Counted from the first letter of the stretch, positions 11,152 to 24,710 are shown. The stretch is 64,000 nt of DNA from Blastomyces gilchristii SLH14081 (GCF_000003855.2 NW_003101657.1:280083-344082); one strand, 5' to 3'. Numbers and translations: made by a program. Notes: generated from the sequence alone by a model not told the origin.

Positions 11152-14100
11152 CGCAAGATGCTCCCCCAGATCTACAGGGGTATGTGGTTCATGTTAAGTC
11201 GTCCACCGACAACCCGTATCTATCGAGGACCCAACCCTTTTTTCCTCAAATGGCAAAACCTATCACCTGTACTGCGTACGAGGTTTTCGAGCGTTTTTGA
11301 CCTTTGTGCTACTGGCCCTCTTGCTTTAACTTCTGGTATTTTTCCGACGCCCCTGATGATCTGAACCACGTCGTGGGAAAGTCTTTCAAAAAGAGTTGTT
11401 AGCCACCTTAACTTAGTTTGCCTCTGCATGGTTCTGTACTAAATATAACCTAGGTCGTTGGAGCTTGTTCCTGACAAACTACTCTGTACTCGGTACGGAG
11501 TACAGAGGAGCTTGTTCCTTGTACCAACTACCCCGTAATATCCAGCCAAAGTTTTGGCGTGCCGTTGTCTCACCGCCGCCGGTGTTCTTAAATCCGTATG
11601 CGGAATGAATAGTGCCATGCGCTTTTCAGCGATGCCCACCGAGTTCTACAATTCGAACCAGGCTTCAAAAGCTTGCCCATTCAAATCTCGCCTTTCATTT
11701 CCTCTTAGGGATTGAGGCTCTGCGGTCCACATGTTCTGTTCAGCTCTGGGCAGACATGCATGTTGCTCAGCCTGTCGATTTTTTGTTTCCTTTTCTTTTC
11801 TTTGCTTTGCTTTTTTGTTTCCTCATCAATCAAGTGATCATGCTGATATGTAGATGAGACAGGAAGAGGATGCAAGCGTCGCACAAGGCGCGGAAACGAT
11901 GTGCAAATGAGAATGGCACTTCGGCATGCACTTGTGGCTGGGGCTGATCTTAGGCTCCCGCATCCCCATGTTGGTATTCGATTGATCTACCAGCTCACTG
12001 TCCCTGCTTCGGGAAGATCTGATAGACTGCATTAAACTGGAGGATCCGTACAAGGGCTGTAGGTATGGAGTGCGCCTGCTCGATGAAGGCCTAATCGGAA
12101 TACCTCATTGAGACTGTCTCACTGGGTTTTAAAGCCACGAGTTCGTGTTTCTGTCTCATTGGTGATGGGTTTCCAAACCTACCGAAGAATGTGGCATTGG
12201 CGCCTCGAGAGGCTGGCTTGGAGGGGCATCCAATGTGAAGGTTTATCTTGGTAATAGGGGGGCAGGAATGTTCCTAAATTCTTCGTTGAAGAAAATTAAA
12301 GCTTTTCAGCCGCATCATGGCAAACTTTCAACTGGAACAACGGCTGTTGTTTTAACCTTTGCTTCTATTTTTGGGGAGGAAAATACATGACATTCTGATA
12401 TCCATGCGTCGACCTCGTTACAAGTTAGTCTCGGGAGAATGGTCAGGTACCTCCTCCACATATCATTTGTTGTGAGACATTGGTAGCACAATGTCAGTTC
12501 GCAGAATCCCATTGAATGTCCATGTAGGAACTCGGCCAGCAAATTCCAATCCAATCAGGAATTCCCTTGCATTATTCCTCAAGAGGAAAGCCAACTCACG
12601 CCATGTGTATCCGCACCTGTTGTCATCCGGAGTTGTCGTGTTCTTTAGCTGCCTGTGATTGTTTTTGGTGCCTCTAGCTTTATGAGGTGGCGGAAGGAAA
12701 GCCCACCAAGTGATTCATTACCCCGACGGAGCTAGCGCAACGGCATGTAGGGTGATACACCTATCTATCATTGAGCGAGTTAAATTATCAATGATTTTGA
12801 CCTCAAAAACAGCGGAAGTACCACTACTATATATAACAGACATCTTGTTCGCATGTCGTAATTAACCAGATCAAAATAGCTGAGCTAGTAGAAGGGGTGA
12901 AGCTTTGGGGGTCAAGTTTGGCCATATGCTGTGCGATCAATTGCAAGGGTTGGAGTTGGCATTACTCATAACAGCTGGGTAGTACCGGGTAGAAAGGTGA
13001 CTTCCGTAGGAAGTAATACTAAAATGAGGCATGCACGAAATTGTATCTGATTCACAACCACTACCTGTGTTAGATACCGACTCTCGACTATCAGGTTAGC
13101 CTTTGCTAACGGATAGTAGATAGTTCAACTATTTAGGGAAGGCTCGACAGGAATCAGTACCAATTACATGACCCAGGTGGATACAGGCTCTAAATAAGCT
13201 GACCTTAACATGGAGATAACTTCCATATAATATGGTTGATCAGCAGTCTACATCAGAGTAAATATTCCGAGGAAAGACAACATACGGAGATGTGAAGTGA
13301 ATTTTCAGATGAAGCGAACCAGATCTATAAGCCAGCTGGATCTCACCAGTGCAGATGCGTTGTTCGTCAGATCAACAGTTCAACTTCGAAGCTGGTTGCC
13401 AGAAGCCTTTTCTTCCCCAGTAACAACAGTAAACCAAACTAATTGCAATCATACAGTATAACATTTTCCAGGTAGAGAGCCCTTCATCGATATATCCTTG
13501 GATATCAAATATCGATTTGATATATGATCTTCTGCGAACACAACTTCAGGGCACACAACCAATTTCAACCGTGGATTCAACAGTTATCTGCACCACTCGA
13601 CAAAAGACACTCCGAGCACGCTCCAGCTCAAGGCTTGTGTTCACTTGTGTGTCTTTGATGGCTGCAGTCTGAGTAATAATAACTTTGGTAGGAGTAGCTG
13701 TTCAGGGGCGAGTCCTTGCAACCAAGTAGATCAGAGGCCTTGGGGAAAGTCAAATACATAATTTTCTCAGAACGTAACCTGAATCAAATACCACCGTTAT
13801 CAGTCTGGTTTAAAAAGCCAGCATACATATTCTTGTATATATATATGACAGGGATGAGGCCCAGAACTGCCATTTTCTCTCAATACAGTACCATCATGAT
13901 TGAAACGAGAGTTCTCGATATTCCGTAGATGCCGTCAAAAGAGTCGTTCAACAACAAACACACCACAACCAATAGCGTAGCTATCCATGAAGGCCCCTCG
14001 TTTGCTGTTTCACGAGTTTTGGTCCAGGATGAAGGAATGAAGCTCCTTCTCACCCTGGACCTAAGGATCGGGTGGACCAATCCTGACTTTATTCCATCTG

Positions 14101-15910
14101 ATAGGTTTAAGGGGCAACTTACCTTCCCATCCTGGGCTCACATTGAGCCATATTTACTTCCGCCCTAGCGCATGAACAGATGGGCTTGTCGAGGGTTTAG
14201 ATCCTGGAGCTTGGGCAACGGATCCAAGCCTTGCCAGAGGACGTTGGTCATGATCTAGCTAGGGAGGGAAAGACAAGCCTCAAAGCTTGTCCTGAGTACA
14301 GATTCCAAAGTTTGGCGAAGGGAGTGGTGATGAGCATAGGAAAAGTTCCGAGGAGAACGTGGACCTGAGAGGTTCGGCAGTCGCTTGATAATCACCTCCC
14401 GCCCGGAAAAGTTCGATCATCCAGGACAGGACAGCAGTTATCGTTGACAAATGCTTTGAACGGTGATTTATTCCCAAACCTTGGGATAGCTCGGAGGGAA
14501 GGAGGCGAACCTTATCAAATCGAAAGAAGCTCTCCTCTCTGAAGGCTCTCCGACACCGGCAATTGGATATGTTGCACTTTTACACATTGCCGATTCGCGA
14601 GTTTTTGAACCCTCGAATTAGGGATATCCTTATTCGAGAATGATGGAATCTGTTCCAGGCGCCAGATGGAATTGGTGTAATCATTCTGAGCGGGTGATGG
14701 AGTTACAGAAGATATGATAAGTGAGGCTGATAGCCAGAAATTTATATTTTAAATCTCGTGGTCTTAGCGGCCGACTCACACACAAATATCATATGTGTAT
14801 TAAGCAACAAATCCTTTGAGCTTTATTTGGTTGGCTTTTGTTCGGAATACTCTTACTATAATACCCAATTTGTCGGATGAGCCTTTTTTAAAACGATCAT
14901 GCTGTCAATCCACTGATTTACGGGTCAGAAGCAATCATAGCGTTTTTCATGTAGGTTTAAAGATGCCAGGGGGTGTGAGGCCGAAATAGCTTCATTCCCA
15001 GAGAGGCGGGGGCTGGATGGAATAGGAGATCAAGGGAGCATGCATACACTGCATACTCATTGCCATGCCATGCTAATGGGAACTTCATGTTCATGCAAAT
15101 GAAGAACATAACTTTGAATATTTTGAGAATAGAATTCTCCGGTTTGGAACTGTTTGCGTATCGACACGTTCTCCTTTCAAGTTTCATGAATTCCTCCTTG
15201 GAACCTCCTTGGGGATGTGGTATATATGTCATATCCCGGGCTGAGTCTAGAGCCGCTGTGCACGGATAACACTTTCAAAAAACGTGGTCCGAATCTACCT
15301 TTCCCTTGCCGGCATAAAGGGCCGGTAGTCAGTGTTTCAACGGTGAAATGTGAAATGTGGGATGCTTTAGGCAGTGCGCAAGGAGGTTCTGCATTAATTC
15401 GAACCCGCACGGGCTTAGTCCAACAATACCGAGCACCGGCCGAACGGAACGCAAAGCCACTGGAGTGAGGGTGAGGTAGCATTAGGAGAGATGAAGCCAT
15501 GCCCCAAGACCCTTGTGCATAGTCGGGGGATAGCACGTTTCACTCTGAGGAGGAATATATGTAGCACACGGCGCGAGGACCGGACACAAGAGACAATTTC
15601 GAAATAGGGAACACTTCAGGTTTGGGGTCACCAAAGAAGGAAACGTGTAGCGTTTGATATCAACAAACAAAGAACCAAGGTTTCTTGTTTCCGCGCCACG
15701 CAACAACTTCCGAGGCGGGAGCGCAAAACCCCCCCCCCCCCCCCCCCACCCTCCCGAGGTTATTATGACGCAACTGTCGTCTCCACCCCACTAACTACTA
15801 CTTAAGTTAGTTCAGGCACAATCGAAAGCATCAACATCAAAAACACTACCACGTGTTAAGAAACCACTCCTGTTATTTTGCAGTTTGCCCTTTTTTTTTT
15901 TTTTTTTTTC
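11152..15910. other. Gene-poor spacer with possible relic repeats, ending in the hydrolase promoter
   Basis: No frame here has convincing coding character. A TGTTAGATACC...TTCAACA block at about 13067-13584 has the look of a degraded LTR. A 9-bp perfect stem with 4-nt loop lies inside it (ATATCAAAT / ATTTGATAT, 13502-13523). A run of 19 C residues is at 15729-15747 and a T run at about 15891-15909, both just upstream of the next gene. Confidence 0.5.
13067..13584 (+). repeat. Possible degraded Copia-type LTR
   Basis: The block opens with TGTTAGATACC and closes with GATTCAACA, followed directly by GTTATCTGCACC. That is the kind of TG...CA boundary plus primer-binding-like sequence seen in Ty1/Copia elements. 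There is a TATA-like TCTAAATAAGC near 13187. I see no second LTR, no target-site duplication and no gag/pol coding next to it, so this is only a suggestion. Confidence 0.25.
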
Positions 15911-17020
15911 ATGAGACCACAGCCATTTCTAGCTCTCCTTCGAACCCCTCTGTCTAGAGCTCCAGTGCTGTCACCAAAGCTTTCCTATTACACTCCGTTT
16001 AGAGGAAATCGATATTCCCGCTCCGCCGCAGATATGTCGAAATATAGCAAGGCCTGCTGCTCGTAAGTGAAGTGCTGTGTCCATTGGCCGTTGGTACAAA
16101 GCTTTACTAATCGCATTGGTGCCCTGTAGAATCCCTCCCATTGTCTCGAAAGGCTACGAGGAGAAGGGAAAGTATATTACCATAAATGGCATGAAAACAT
16201 GTAAGTCCTCCGTCTTGTAAATCCCCTATATTCTCTTATGAACTAGCCTGAACTCCTCACCCTTGCCTGATCTTCATATTAATGACATGTTCACAGACGT
16301 CACTGGCCCTGAAAATGCTACAGAAGCCATCCTCGTTATTTTCGGTACTTGAAACCCCCACCGTAAAACAAATTCACACCGTCCCGCCGTTGACAGCCTT
16401 AAACTTTCCCAGACATCTTCGGCTTCTTCTCACAGACTCTTCAGGGTGCCGATATAATGGCCACCTCTGACCCGAACCGCAAGTACCGCGTCTTCATGCC
16501 TGATCTCTTCGATGGCAGCCCAGCCGACATTTCTTGGTACCCTCCCGCAACCGAAGAACACAAGAAGAACCTGCATGACTTTTTCCAAACCAAGGCTGCC
16601 CCGCCAGGAATACTCTCACGAATCCCTGGCGTGGTCGAAGAAGCCAACAAGCTCGCCGACGGAGGAAAATTCAAAGCCTGGGCTATCCTTGGCTACTGCT
16701 GGGGCGGGAAGATCGCCACTCTGGCTTCGATGGAGAACACCCTTTTCAAAGCCGCCGTTCAGTGCCATCCCGCCATGCTTGATCCAAATGATGCGCCCAA
16801 GGTCACTATCCCAATGGTATTGTTGGCTTCCATGGACGAGGACGTCGACGAGGTCAAGGCCTTCAAGCATAACCTCAAGGTCCCCAACCATATCGAGACG
16901 TGGAGCACACAGATCCACGGCTGGATGGCGGCCAGAGGAGATTTGGACAATCCAGAAGTTCGAAAGGAGTATGAAAATGGATATAAGACAGTGCTGGGCT
17001 TCCTCAACGAGCATATGTAG
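15911..17020 (+). CDS. Dienelactone hydrolase family protein (AIM2-like alpha/beta hydrolase)
   Basis: Four exons: 15911-16062, 16130-16200, 16297-16344 and 16413-17020, with GT-AG introns of 67, 96 and 68 nt; reading frame is preserved, giving 292 residues. Hydrolase landmarks are visible. ILVIFDIFGF begins the core (about 86-95). The nucleophile motif GYCWGG has Cys at about 186. The acidic residue lies in MDEDVD (about 231-236) and the catalytic His in QIHGW (about 259). This is the Cys-Asp-His triad of the dienelactone hydrolase fold, and the length fits fungal members related to yeast Aim2. The substrate is unknown. The first 41 residues are rich in Arg, Ser and Pro and could be a mitochondrial presequence. 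An alternative ATG at 16034 would give a cytosolic form starting MSKYSKACCS. The upstream ATG directly follows a T run, a poor context, so the shorter form may dominate. Confidence 0.9.
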
Positions 17021-17156
17021 GTTTCCTGGCTTTTAAAACAAATACTCGGTTGACGGACGAGAGTTTTATTACTTCCATCTCCAGAAGATGAAGAAAAATT
17101 AATATCCCGTCTCCAATTTCTTTTTGTCAAATGAACAAAGAGGGAAAAAAAAAAAT

Positions 17157-17190
<34 letters not shown>

Positions 17191-20100
17191 TGAGGGAAGA
17201 AGACACAATTTAATGGGAAAAAAGGTTATTGAAGGGGGATAAAACCGCTAATTCAACCGACAAATATGTCAACTCGACGTCTAAAATCTAAAACTGTCCA
17301 AATATCAATTTCAATAATCAGCCATCAAACCCAAAACAAACCCGCTCCCGTTCGAATTTTTTACCCTGTTACGATATCGAAATTTACATCCGAAGGCATA
17401 AAAGAAAGGAACGGCAAAAGAGGAGGGGAACGGGGAACATCGGGAAAAAAAAATGAAAAGGAAGGGAGGGTGCTGCCGATGTCCTGGGCATGGCTTCATC
17501 GTTTGCAAATTTCTTGTCGATTTCCACTCCGGCCTTCCCCTAGCTTCTTGTCTGTCCTTGATTGATTTTTTGCTTGCTTCGTATCTTCTTTTATTCCCTA
17601 ATTTGAAAGCGGATTGTGCTCCCCAGGTTTGCTTTCCTTCATTCCGTCATTTGAAGTGTGTCCCGATGCTGAATAGAATGGCTATAATTAGCGAATGTAA
17701 TTCACGTTGAAATGCAATGAAGGTAATTGCCACAGCTTCGACTTTTGAAACATAGATTTTTTATATTGTTTCACTCGCCTTTCGGGACGGGGATGGGATT
17801 AGTATGAACATTGAATCAGAATGGATGAGCTCAATTTGAACTTGCCGAGTTACAGAAGGGTAGAGGAGATATAACTAACTATTTTAATGTTTCACTGCTG
17901 GGTTGGTTTTTGTAGAAAGGATATCCAGTTAAAGCTGTAATGCAATTTGAGTTCGAAGACCTGGTGGATAAATGTCTGGGTTACTGCGCGTAGGCCCAAC
18001 GAATCAACCCCATTTTTCCAAAAATGAAGAAGAGAATAAATAAAATCGACTAAATAAGATCGAATAGAACAAATGGCATCAATCAGATAACTGTAAATCA
18101 ATGTCGTCGTAAGCCTTTCCACAAGGATTCCGCAGTGGCCCAACGTCGGTCTTGGGCCTTCGTTCCAACCGCCTGCTAATGTCCAAACAACCGTCTTTCA
18201 GGCTGCGGATGTAAGAGGAAAGGACATTTGGGTAGAACTTCGGGCGATAAGTCGAACATCTACCAATCAACTAGTCAAGCAAATTCAACAAGGACAATCA
18301 AAGCATTTCTCTCCGCGATACGCTCTCCAAGGGTAACAAGGCCCCCCCCCCCCCCCCTGGGCGTGTAGGGGTTCCTGTGAGAAACAGTCAATTCACATAC
18401 GGAAACCACTCGACATACAATTCACTACTCCCAAATCACAATCTCCTAGAGTCATGTTCAATGATGATCACTTCTCCCGGTGCTGTGCGGCTAGTAGGAA
18501 CACCCCCATGCTGTAACCTTGGATAACTGGCTCGCGAATGCAAGCCAGTTAAATGGTCCTGTGTGCCAGCCTAACAGCCGGTTGCTCCTAACAAGACAGG
18601 GGTTCATGCTTCTCCACCGGGGTCAGGTTTCTGGGGTCGTGGATGGTGTTTGGTCTGTTTTCCTGCGCGGCGTTTCGCAAAACCTGAAAGGCATAATGGG
18701 CTGCATGTTGCATGTCGCATGTTGCTGTTGGCTTGTATAGTTACCTCGGGATTATCGAATGAGAAACGCACATATCTATCCCTTTTCAATGTTAGAATGT
18801 GGCTAGGATAGAAAAAGCCCATGGAGTGAAAGATGGAGGAAAGGGCAGATCGACTGGCCACAGGGGAAAGTGCTGACTTTTAAATTGAACTGGGGTGGTA
18901 CCGCAAGAGAATTGAAAGCCCTACAGCAACGCTCGGGGTAAATTCGAAATGCGCATTCTTGCGGTGAGAAATCATGCCATATATCAGTCGCTCTCGTGAT
19001 GCATTTTTAAACCGAAATTGGACGCTATTGAGTGACTGGTATTTGGTCTTCCATCCCAGGCTAACCTGACATGATGGCCCTATCTCCAAAACCCTCCACT
19101 AATTACTTTTTTCCATTAAAAAGTAAAAGTCACGACTCCGTAAAGGATTTGGTCCGAAAGGATATGGGTTGGGGACTGGCGTACGCTTTGCCTCCGTGCA
19201 TCGTTATTTGTGGATATTCCTTTTCAATGTTGATAGCGAATCATATACCACTAATTGGTGCATCCAATTTCTGTACTGCTTGCTTTGTCTAGTTAATGCG
19301 ATGCGTTGACAACTTTGAAGATTGAGAAAAGGATATGAGAAAAATAGATAATCAATGCAAGGCCCCCCTCCTCGTAGAGCAAATCTATGAAGGGCGTTCT
19401 GGCCCTTCCGTTTTGTGTGTCCAGAGTTGATAGGTTCGAAGACTCACTTTTTCATCGCTGCACTCGGAAAACAAATACCATGATTCACTCATTGTTATGC
19501 AAGCAAAACAGGAATATGCTAGCTTTAGCTAGCGGCACAAAGCACAAATTATAAGATACGATTTTGACATTAGGTGTATTGTTTTCCCCAATCCAGTCAG
19601 TTAGGAGTTCAATGCTGCTATTGGGCTGCATGTATGTCCTCTTACTCCTATAAAGCGTTGACATTAGCGTTGACATTAGCGATGTTCATCACAGATCCAA
19701 CAGTTTTCTGGATATGAATACGTACATGTGTACTAGAGTTCTCTTGGAGTAACTTTGCGCTGGCTTGGAATATGCTGCAGTCCATCAAATGGTGGAAGGC
19801 ATTCTTTTGGATAATGGAATGCTTGCCGGACTCTTTCATATTTCTTCTGTGAATGTACTCCGTACATGTACAGTACATACAATCAGTTTTGTTTGTTTTC
19901 CGGGGCTGTGGACCAGTGCTTCTACCTTTAATTGGCACACCACGATACAGATTAGATTTGTTCGAAAGACAGAGGTCGGTATCTGTCGAGTCGGAGTCCT
20001 TCATCCACAGATCTTTGAGTTCTGGGCCAATTTGGGTCGTGAATGTCGGGTCAGAATTGAATAACATGTTTCCTGCCACAAGATGAAGCAGGAACAAAAT

Positions 20101-23100
20101 GCAAATGCCCCAGACTTGCTCTTCTGCAGCACCGGCTGCAGCTGCTCTCCTTTGTCTTTAGCGCGTTTTTGGGCTTCCTTTCGGCTTACGTTGCCACCGG
20201 GTGGATGCAGGGACCCATGGCTCAAACTGGTGGTGAACGACATTGCATGCCGCTAAAGAGGTTCTGATCCTTAATTAAACCTTCAACCTCCGTGGATGGC
20301 GTGCGGATGCCGCCATGGTGGTTAGGCCCCTTCCCCATGCATTTCACAGCCTTTGTGATAGACTGGGTGTTATCTGAGACTTTCTTGCCAGTCGCACCAA
20401 AAATAGAGGAATTTCGAGCAAACTACTCCGTACGGAGTAGACCAGAAACGAATGGAGGTCTCTCGAGGAAACCGAGGTCAACTCTCATCTCACAGATACA
20501 GCCATTGATGCATCAGCGCTACAGCTCTACGGATTGATCTTTTGTGTGTTGGATTGCGAAGAAAAAGCAACAAGCTAGGTCAAAACAATGTCATTGCAAT
20601 CGCCCTACTGCCAACATGAATGAGGGTCAAACCTGTCATCCTTTCCTCTGAGAGCTGTCGCTTTTATTATCAAGGTCAGAAAAGTTGGGGGCTGTTGGCT
20701 TCAAGCACCCCTATATTTCACTCATTATGGTGCTAGTAGTGTCAGTTTCAGTGCAGTGCAGCCTTAAAGCTCGCGCCCAATTGGCCAACGTATCTATCTA
20801 AGGTTTTGGGGTTTTGCGCTTCCCCCAAGCTTGGTAGTTGGAGCTTGTGGCTTGACGCTAACGTGCTAACACTCGAGACTTGAAGATGCGTAGGGTGTTG
20901 CTGGGACGGTGCGTACTATGCGCAAAAGGTCCAAATGGTGTTCCTCAGCTCTGATCAGCTCCATTCTCGTGAAGATCCATGGATTGAACCTGCAGATACC
21001 ACAACGCGACTGCAATGGAAGTTATCAAGCACTGGTTTTCCAAGCATTAGGGCCATTTATTTATCCTGGGTTTGAACAGCTTATTTTGGCTCAATTGATT
21101 ACCTGCTGCGCTGAGCGGCGGTCGTTCTCTTCAGTGGAATGCCATTATTGCTCGAAGGAACTCGCTTGCCATGATTAATTAAGATTATTATTGGGTTTTG
21201 TTTCAGTCGAAGAATTGGCCTTGTTCGAGTCGATCATCCGGCTAGTCTGTTCCAGTCTGGCCAGTTGGCCATTTGGCATATTTACGAGGCCTTATCGGGG
21301 GAAGACCAGCGTCTTAGCCTCTTAGGACGTCTTTTAGTGGAATCCAGAGCATTTGATGCACATTTGGTATCTCCATTTTCGGGTTTGGGGAAGTCCTGGA
21401 TATCTTAACTAAGCGATAATTACAGTCTGTCCCACGCAGCGAGATTGGCGATTGGCCGAGTGTTTGCAAATTTTGTTTCACAAATATATCATCCAACAAC
21501 AACCCCTCTTCTGCGCGAGTTTTGCACTTCTCGCAGGCCAATAATGCCATCGCAGAACAAGAACCTTGCCTTGAGCATGTGCTTGGCGTGTTCACGCTTC
21601 TCGCGCTTGCGAATTTTGCAGGTGGTGGCCTTGGCCGTGTAACATTGATACACCCATGACAACAGACTTATCCGCCGAAGCATCACAGATCAACAGCTCA
21701 ACCTCGATGCCTGAGCCTGATAGGACGCCGACAGCTGGCGCGCGGTCAGCAATTGCCCGTTGTGCATCTTTTGCAATCAGGAATTGAGTTTTCGCTTGTT
21801 ATTTGAGATGTGTTCGAATGGGATTTCAAAACTTAGCAACACCCAATTGCGACTGAGAAATTAGTCGGATCCATGCTTATTCTTGTTGTGGATTGTGGAA
21901 TGGATAATGGAGACGCGCTGTCCCGGCATCGAAATAATCATATCCACAGGCACCTTCCAGCCCTCTAGTCTGATCTGTCGGCGGTTTCTCCTCGTTGGCT
22001 TGTTATGAAGCTTTTTCTGGGCCCGAGGTAGCTGTTGCTAGGGCCCTGCAGCGAAGTGTGAAGCTGGGTCAGAACCCAACAACCAACACGCGCGGTGTGG
22101 ATTTGTTCAACCCCTGCCTAGTACCGCCCTGCTCCACTCAAGCGACAATGGATTCACACGGAGATTGTGCTGGCTGGGTACCGAATTGTCGTAATCGACT
22201 AGGTTCCTGCGTTTGGACACCTTGCCCGGGCGCTGTCAGATACGACACGCCCATCAGCAGCCTCTTTTTACAAAACTTAAAAAAGGTAGAATGCCCATCT
22301 CCTCCAGTTGTTGAATAACAACGATGGGATTTATTTTTGCGGCTGCTGCCATTGCTCACGAAAGTGTTCTTAGGATCAAATGGTTCTCCGCTGACGGATC
22401 CGACACTACGACTACTTCTAGTTGGAGTGGTCAGGGGCACCTTTACACGAAAGTTTCCCTTTAACGGCTGTAGATATGCCTTCGTCCGTTTGAGAGTTGA
22501 GGAGGGACGAGAAAAAAAAAGAAAAAGAAAAGAAAAAAGAAAAGAAAAGAAAAAAGAGGCAATAGGGAAGCGACAACGAAAAGGAGAGGAACAGAATGCT
22601 CTTTCTCCTCACTAGTGAGTATTCCTCATCTCGCAGTATCATAATTCAAATGTCCTCGTTTGCCGCTTTAGTCCGTACTTGGTACTCGTGTCCCTTGCTG
22701 GCTTTTCTCTCTTATTTATTTCCTGACTTCCTAGGTGGTCCCGCGGTTTCATACTTTTGTGGGGAGCTGCCAAAGCAGACCAGTTTCGTGGATACATCCG
22801 GTGGCTTGAGAATTGATCATCTCTTCTTCTCCGGCTACGGACCTAACTTTGGTTCTTAACGTGGTAGCTCCTCATTTATGCAAGAGCAGAAAACTCTTGG
22901 GCGTTTCACCCCTCGATTAGCTTCACTTAAATTCATCCTTTGATGGGGTTTTCATGCTCCTGGTTCCATTGACCTTCCCCTCATTCGTTCGGGAGGGTCT
23001 CTTCTCATATATTTCCTACTTGTTGTTTGTTTTTTACTCTTTTAATATCCTTGCCTTTTAGATCGATCTCTAAAATCTTCTTGTCACGATTCTCCGCCGC

Positions 23101-23376
23101 GACTTCTCCGAGCATCGTAACCTTCGCTGTATCGTCCGCGGGGTAAGGACGCTGTCGTGGGTAATGTATCGGGCAGTTTAGCCATTTATTGCTCACAATC
23201 GCGCATTCTCCTCCCTGAGAATCTCGCTGTGGCGCGATCCTGTGGCGCGTAGAAAGGCGGGCTTTATACTTCTTGGGGATGGAAGTAGACCCTAGTCAGC
23301 ACTCTAATATCTTTCTACTTCGCCCGCATATAGTCTTCGAGTTCTCAGTTCGTCAACGATTTAAGTCGATTAATTG
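17021..23376. other. Gene-poor spacer, including the 5' leader of the Zn2Cys6 gene
   Basis: No reliable gene found. Features seen: a run of 27 A (17161-17187) just after the hydrolase gene, a run of 16 C (18342-18357), a perfect 16-bp palindrome TACTCCGTACGGAGTA at 20424-20439, a related GTACTCCGTAC at about 19857, and an A/G-rich tract at 22508-22560. A weak minus-strand frame at 19648-20097 was considered and rejected. The last 700 bp or so is pyrimidine-rich, as expected for a long regulatory leader. Confidence 0.5.
20424..20439. repeat. Perfect 16-bp palindrome TACTCCGTACGGAGTA
   Basis: Exact inverted copy about its centre. Half-copies of the same motif recur at other sites in the window, mostly in gene-free DNA. 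Confidence 0.8.
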
Positions 23377-24710
23377 ATGGACTACAACATTCGTGATACT
23401 ACTGGGCCCTATCAACCTGGAGAGCTATGTATGGGGATGCCTACTGATCAGCACTTCAAAGAAACGAGTCAAGGCCTGACCATGGATGCCACGGCGGGAT
23501 CAGCCGCTGACAAAAAGCGCAATAAACTGGGCTACCATAGAACATCAGTTGCATGCGGTAAGCCGTTCATTCAGTATACATATTGGAGGGTCCGATTTTA
23601 TGCACACTAGAGTCTTGACATGATGCACCCGATACTTGCTGTTTCTCCCTTATGATTCTGATGCTCATACTTGGTTTCTAACCGTTGTGGGTGCAGTACA
23701 TTGTAGGAGAAGGAAAATTCGATGCTTACTTGCCTCCGACGATACGCGATGCGAAAACTGCATTCGGTTGAAGAAAGAGTGTCATTTTTTCCCAGTGGAT
23801 CAACAACCACCTGTAGAACCGAAACGGTCTCGCGCAGGGTCGAAAGCTGGGACCACATCAACCGAAGCATCGATAACCTCGTCACCGCCAGCGCTGGTAG
23901 GCGGAGGACTTATGGACCAAACGGATTCATACTTCCAGTACGCACCAATGTCGATAAATTCAGGGCAAGATATCTCCCCGTTTGAGCCCGGCCCGTACAC
24001 CGCGACCCCCATGTCGAATTTCAGTCCAGGTTCGTCCGATGCTCGGTGCATTTATTAACCCAGTGATTAACTTCTTAATAGATCCTCTAAACACACACGA
24101 TTTAAGCGCTGTCCAACCTGTAAGCCAACCTGTACCGTGGGACGGTTCTTCATATTTTGATCAAAACCTCCCCAGTGCAATGGCGAAGTCGCAAATGACT
24201 ACCCCAACGAATACCCTGTGGAATCATACCCCACCAGTTGCACCTCTTTCCACGGCCCCATCCATTCCCGGGACTCCTCTCACTCCTGGCATTCTTCCAT
24301 CAACCGGTGACCCAACAGCATTCGGTATGACCGACAGCTCTGTTTGGCCCGCACAGCCCACGAGATCCGTAACTCTCGCCTCGGGTAATCTGGCACAGTA
24401 CCAAAACCAGTATCAGCAACAAATACCACCGGAATTTAAACGTCGAATGACTGCCCCCGGGGAAACATATGCCCGCCCAACGAATACTTCAGTGCCGGAA
24501 TTACCATCATCGACTGCCCCTGTTTCTTATACGCAAACACAATCCTCAGTAGGCTATTCCTCGTGGGAAGCATACCAGGGGCAACCAACAGTACCTGCAA
24601 ATCCTAATCAACCAGTTATTGGGTCAACACCCTATGGGCTAGGCGGATGGTACGCAGCTGACCCCCAGCAGTACGCAAGGATGAAACAGGATGAATATCA
24701 CAATCCGTGA
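23377..24710 (+). CDS. Zn(II)2Cys6 binuclear-cluster transcription factor
   Basis: Three exons: 23377-23557, 23697-24029 and 24082-24710, with introns of 139 and 52 nt; 380 residues. The first intron splits the cluster right after its first Cys (SVAC|VHCRRRKIRC), so the domain is complete only in the spliced product. The cysteines are spaced C-x2-C-x6-C-x8-C-x2-C-x6-C at residues 60, 63, 70, 79, 82 and 89, with the usual basic RRRK between Cys 2 and 3. This fungal class binds CGG-type half sites in the nucleus as monomers or dimers. The rest is Pro/Ser/Thr/Gln-rich and low in complexity. There is no clear coiled-coil linker and no fungal-specific middle homology region, so the protein is shorter than typical activators. 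The start was chosen as the first ATG of the open exon. Confidence 0.88.

Noticed and set aside
19648..20243. Two overlapping minus-strand frames, one reading NSDPTFTTQIGPELKDLW
   Set aside because: A faint resemblance to a UstYa-like segment, but the frames do not join by clear splice sites and the expected HxxHC motifs are absent.
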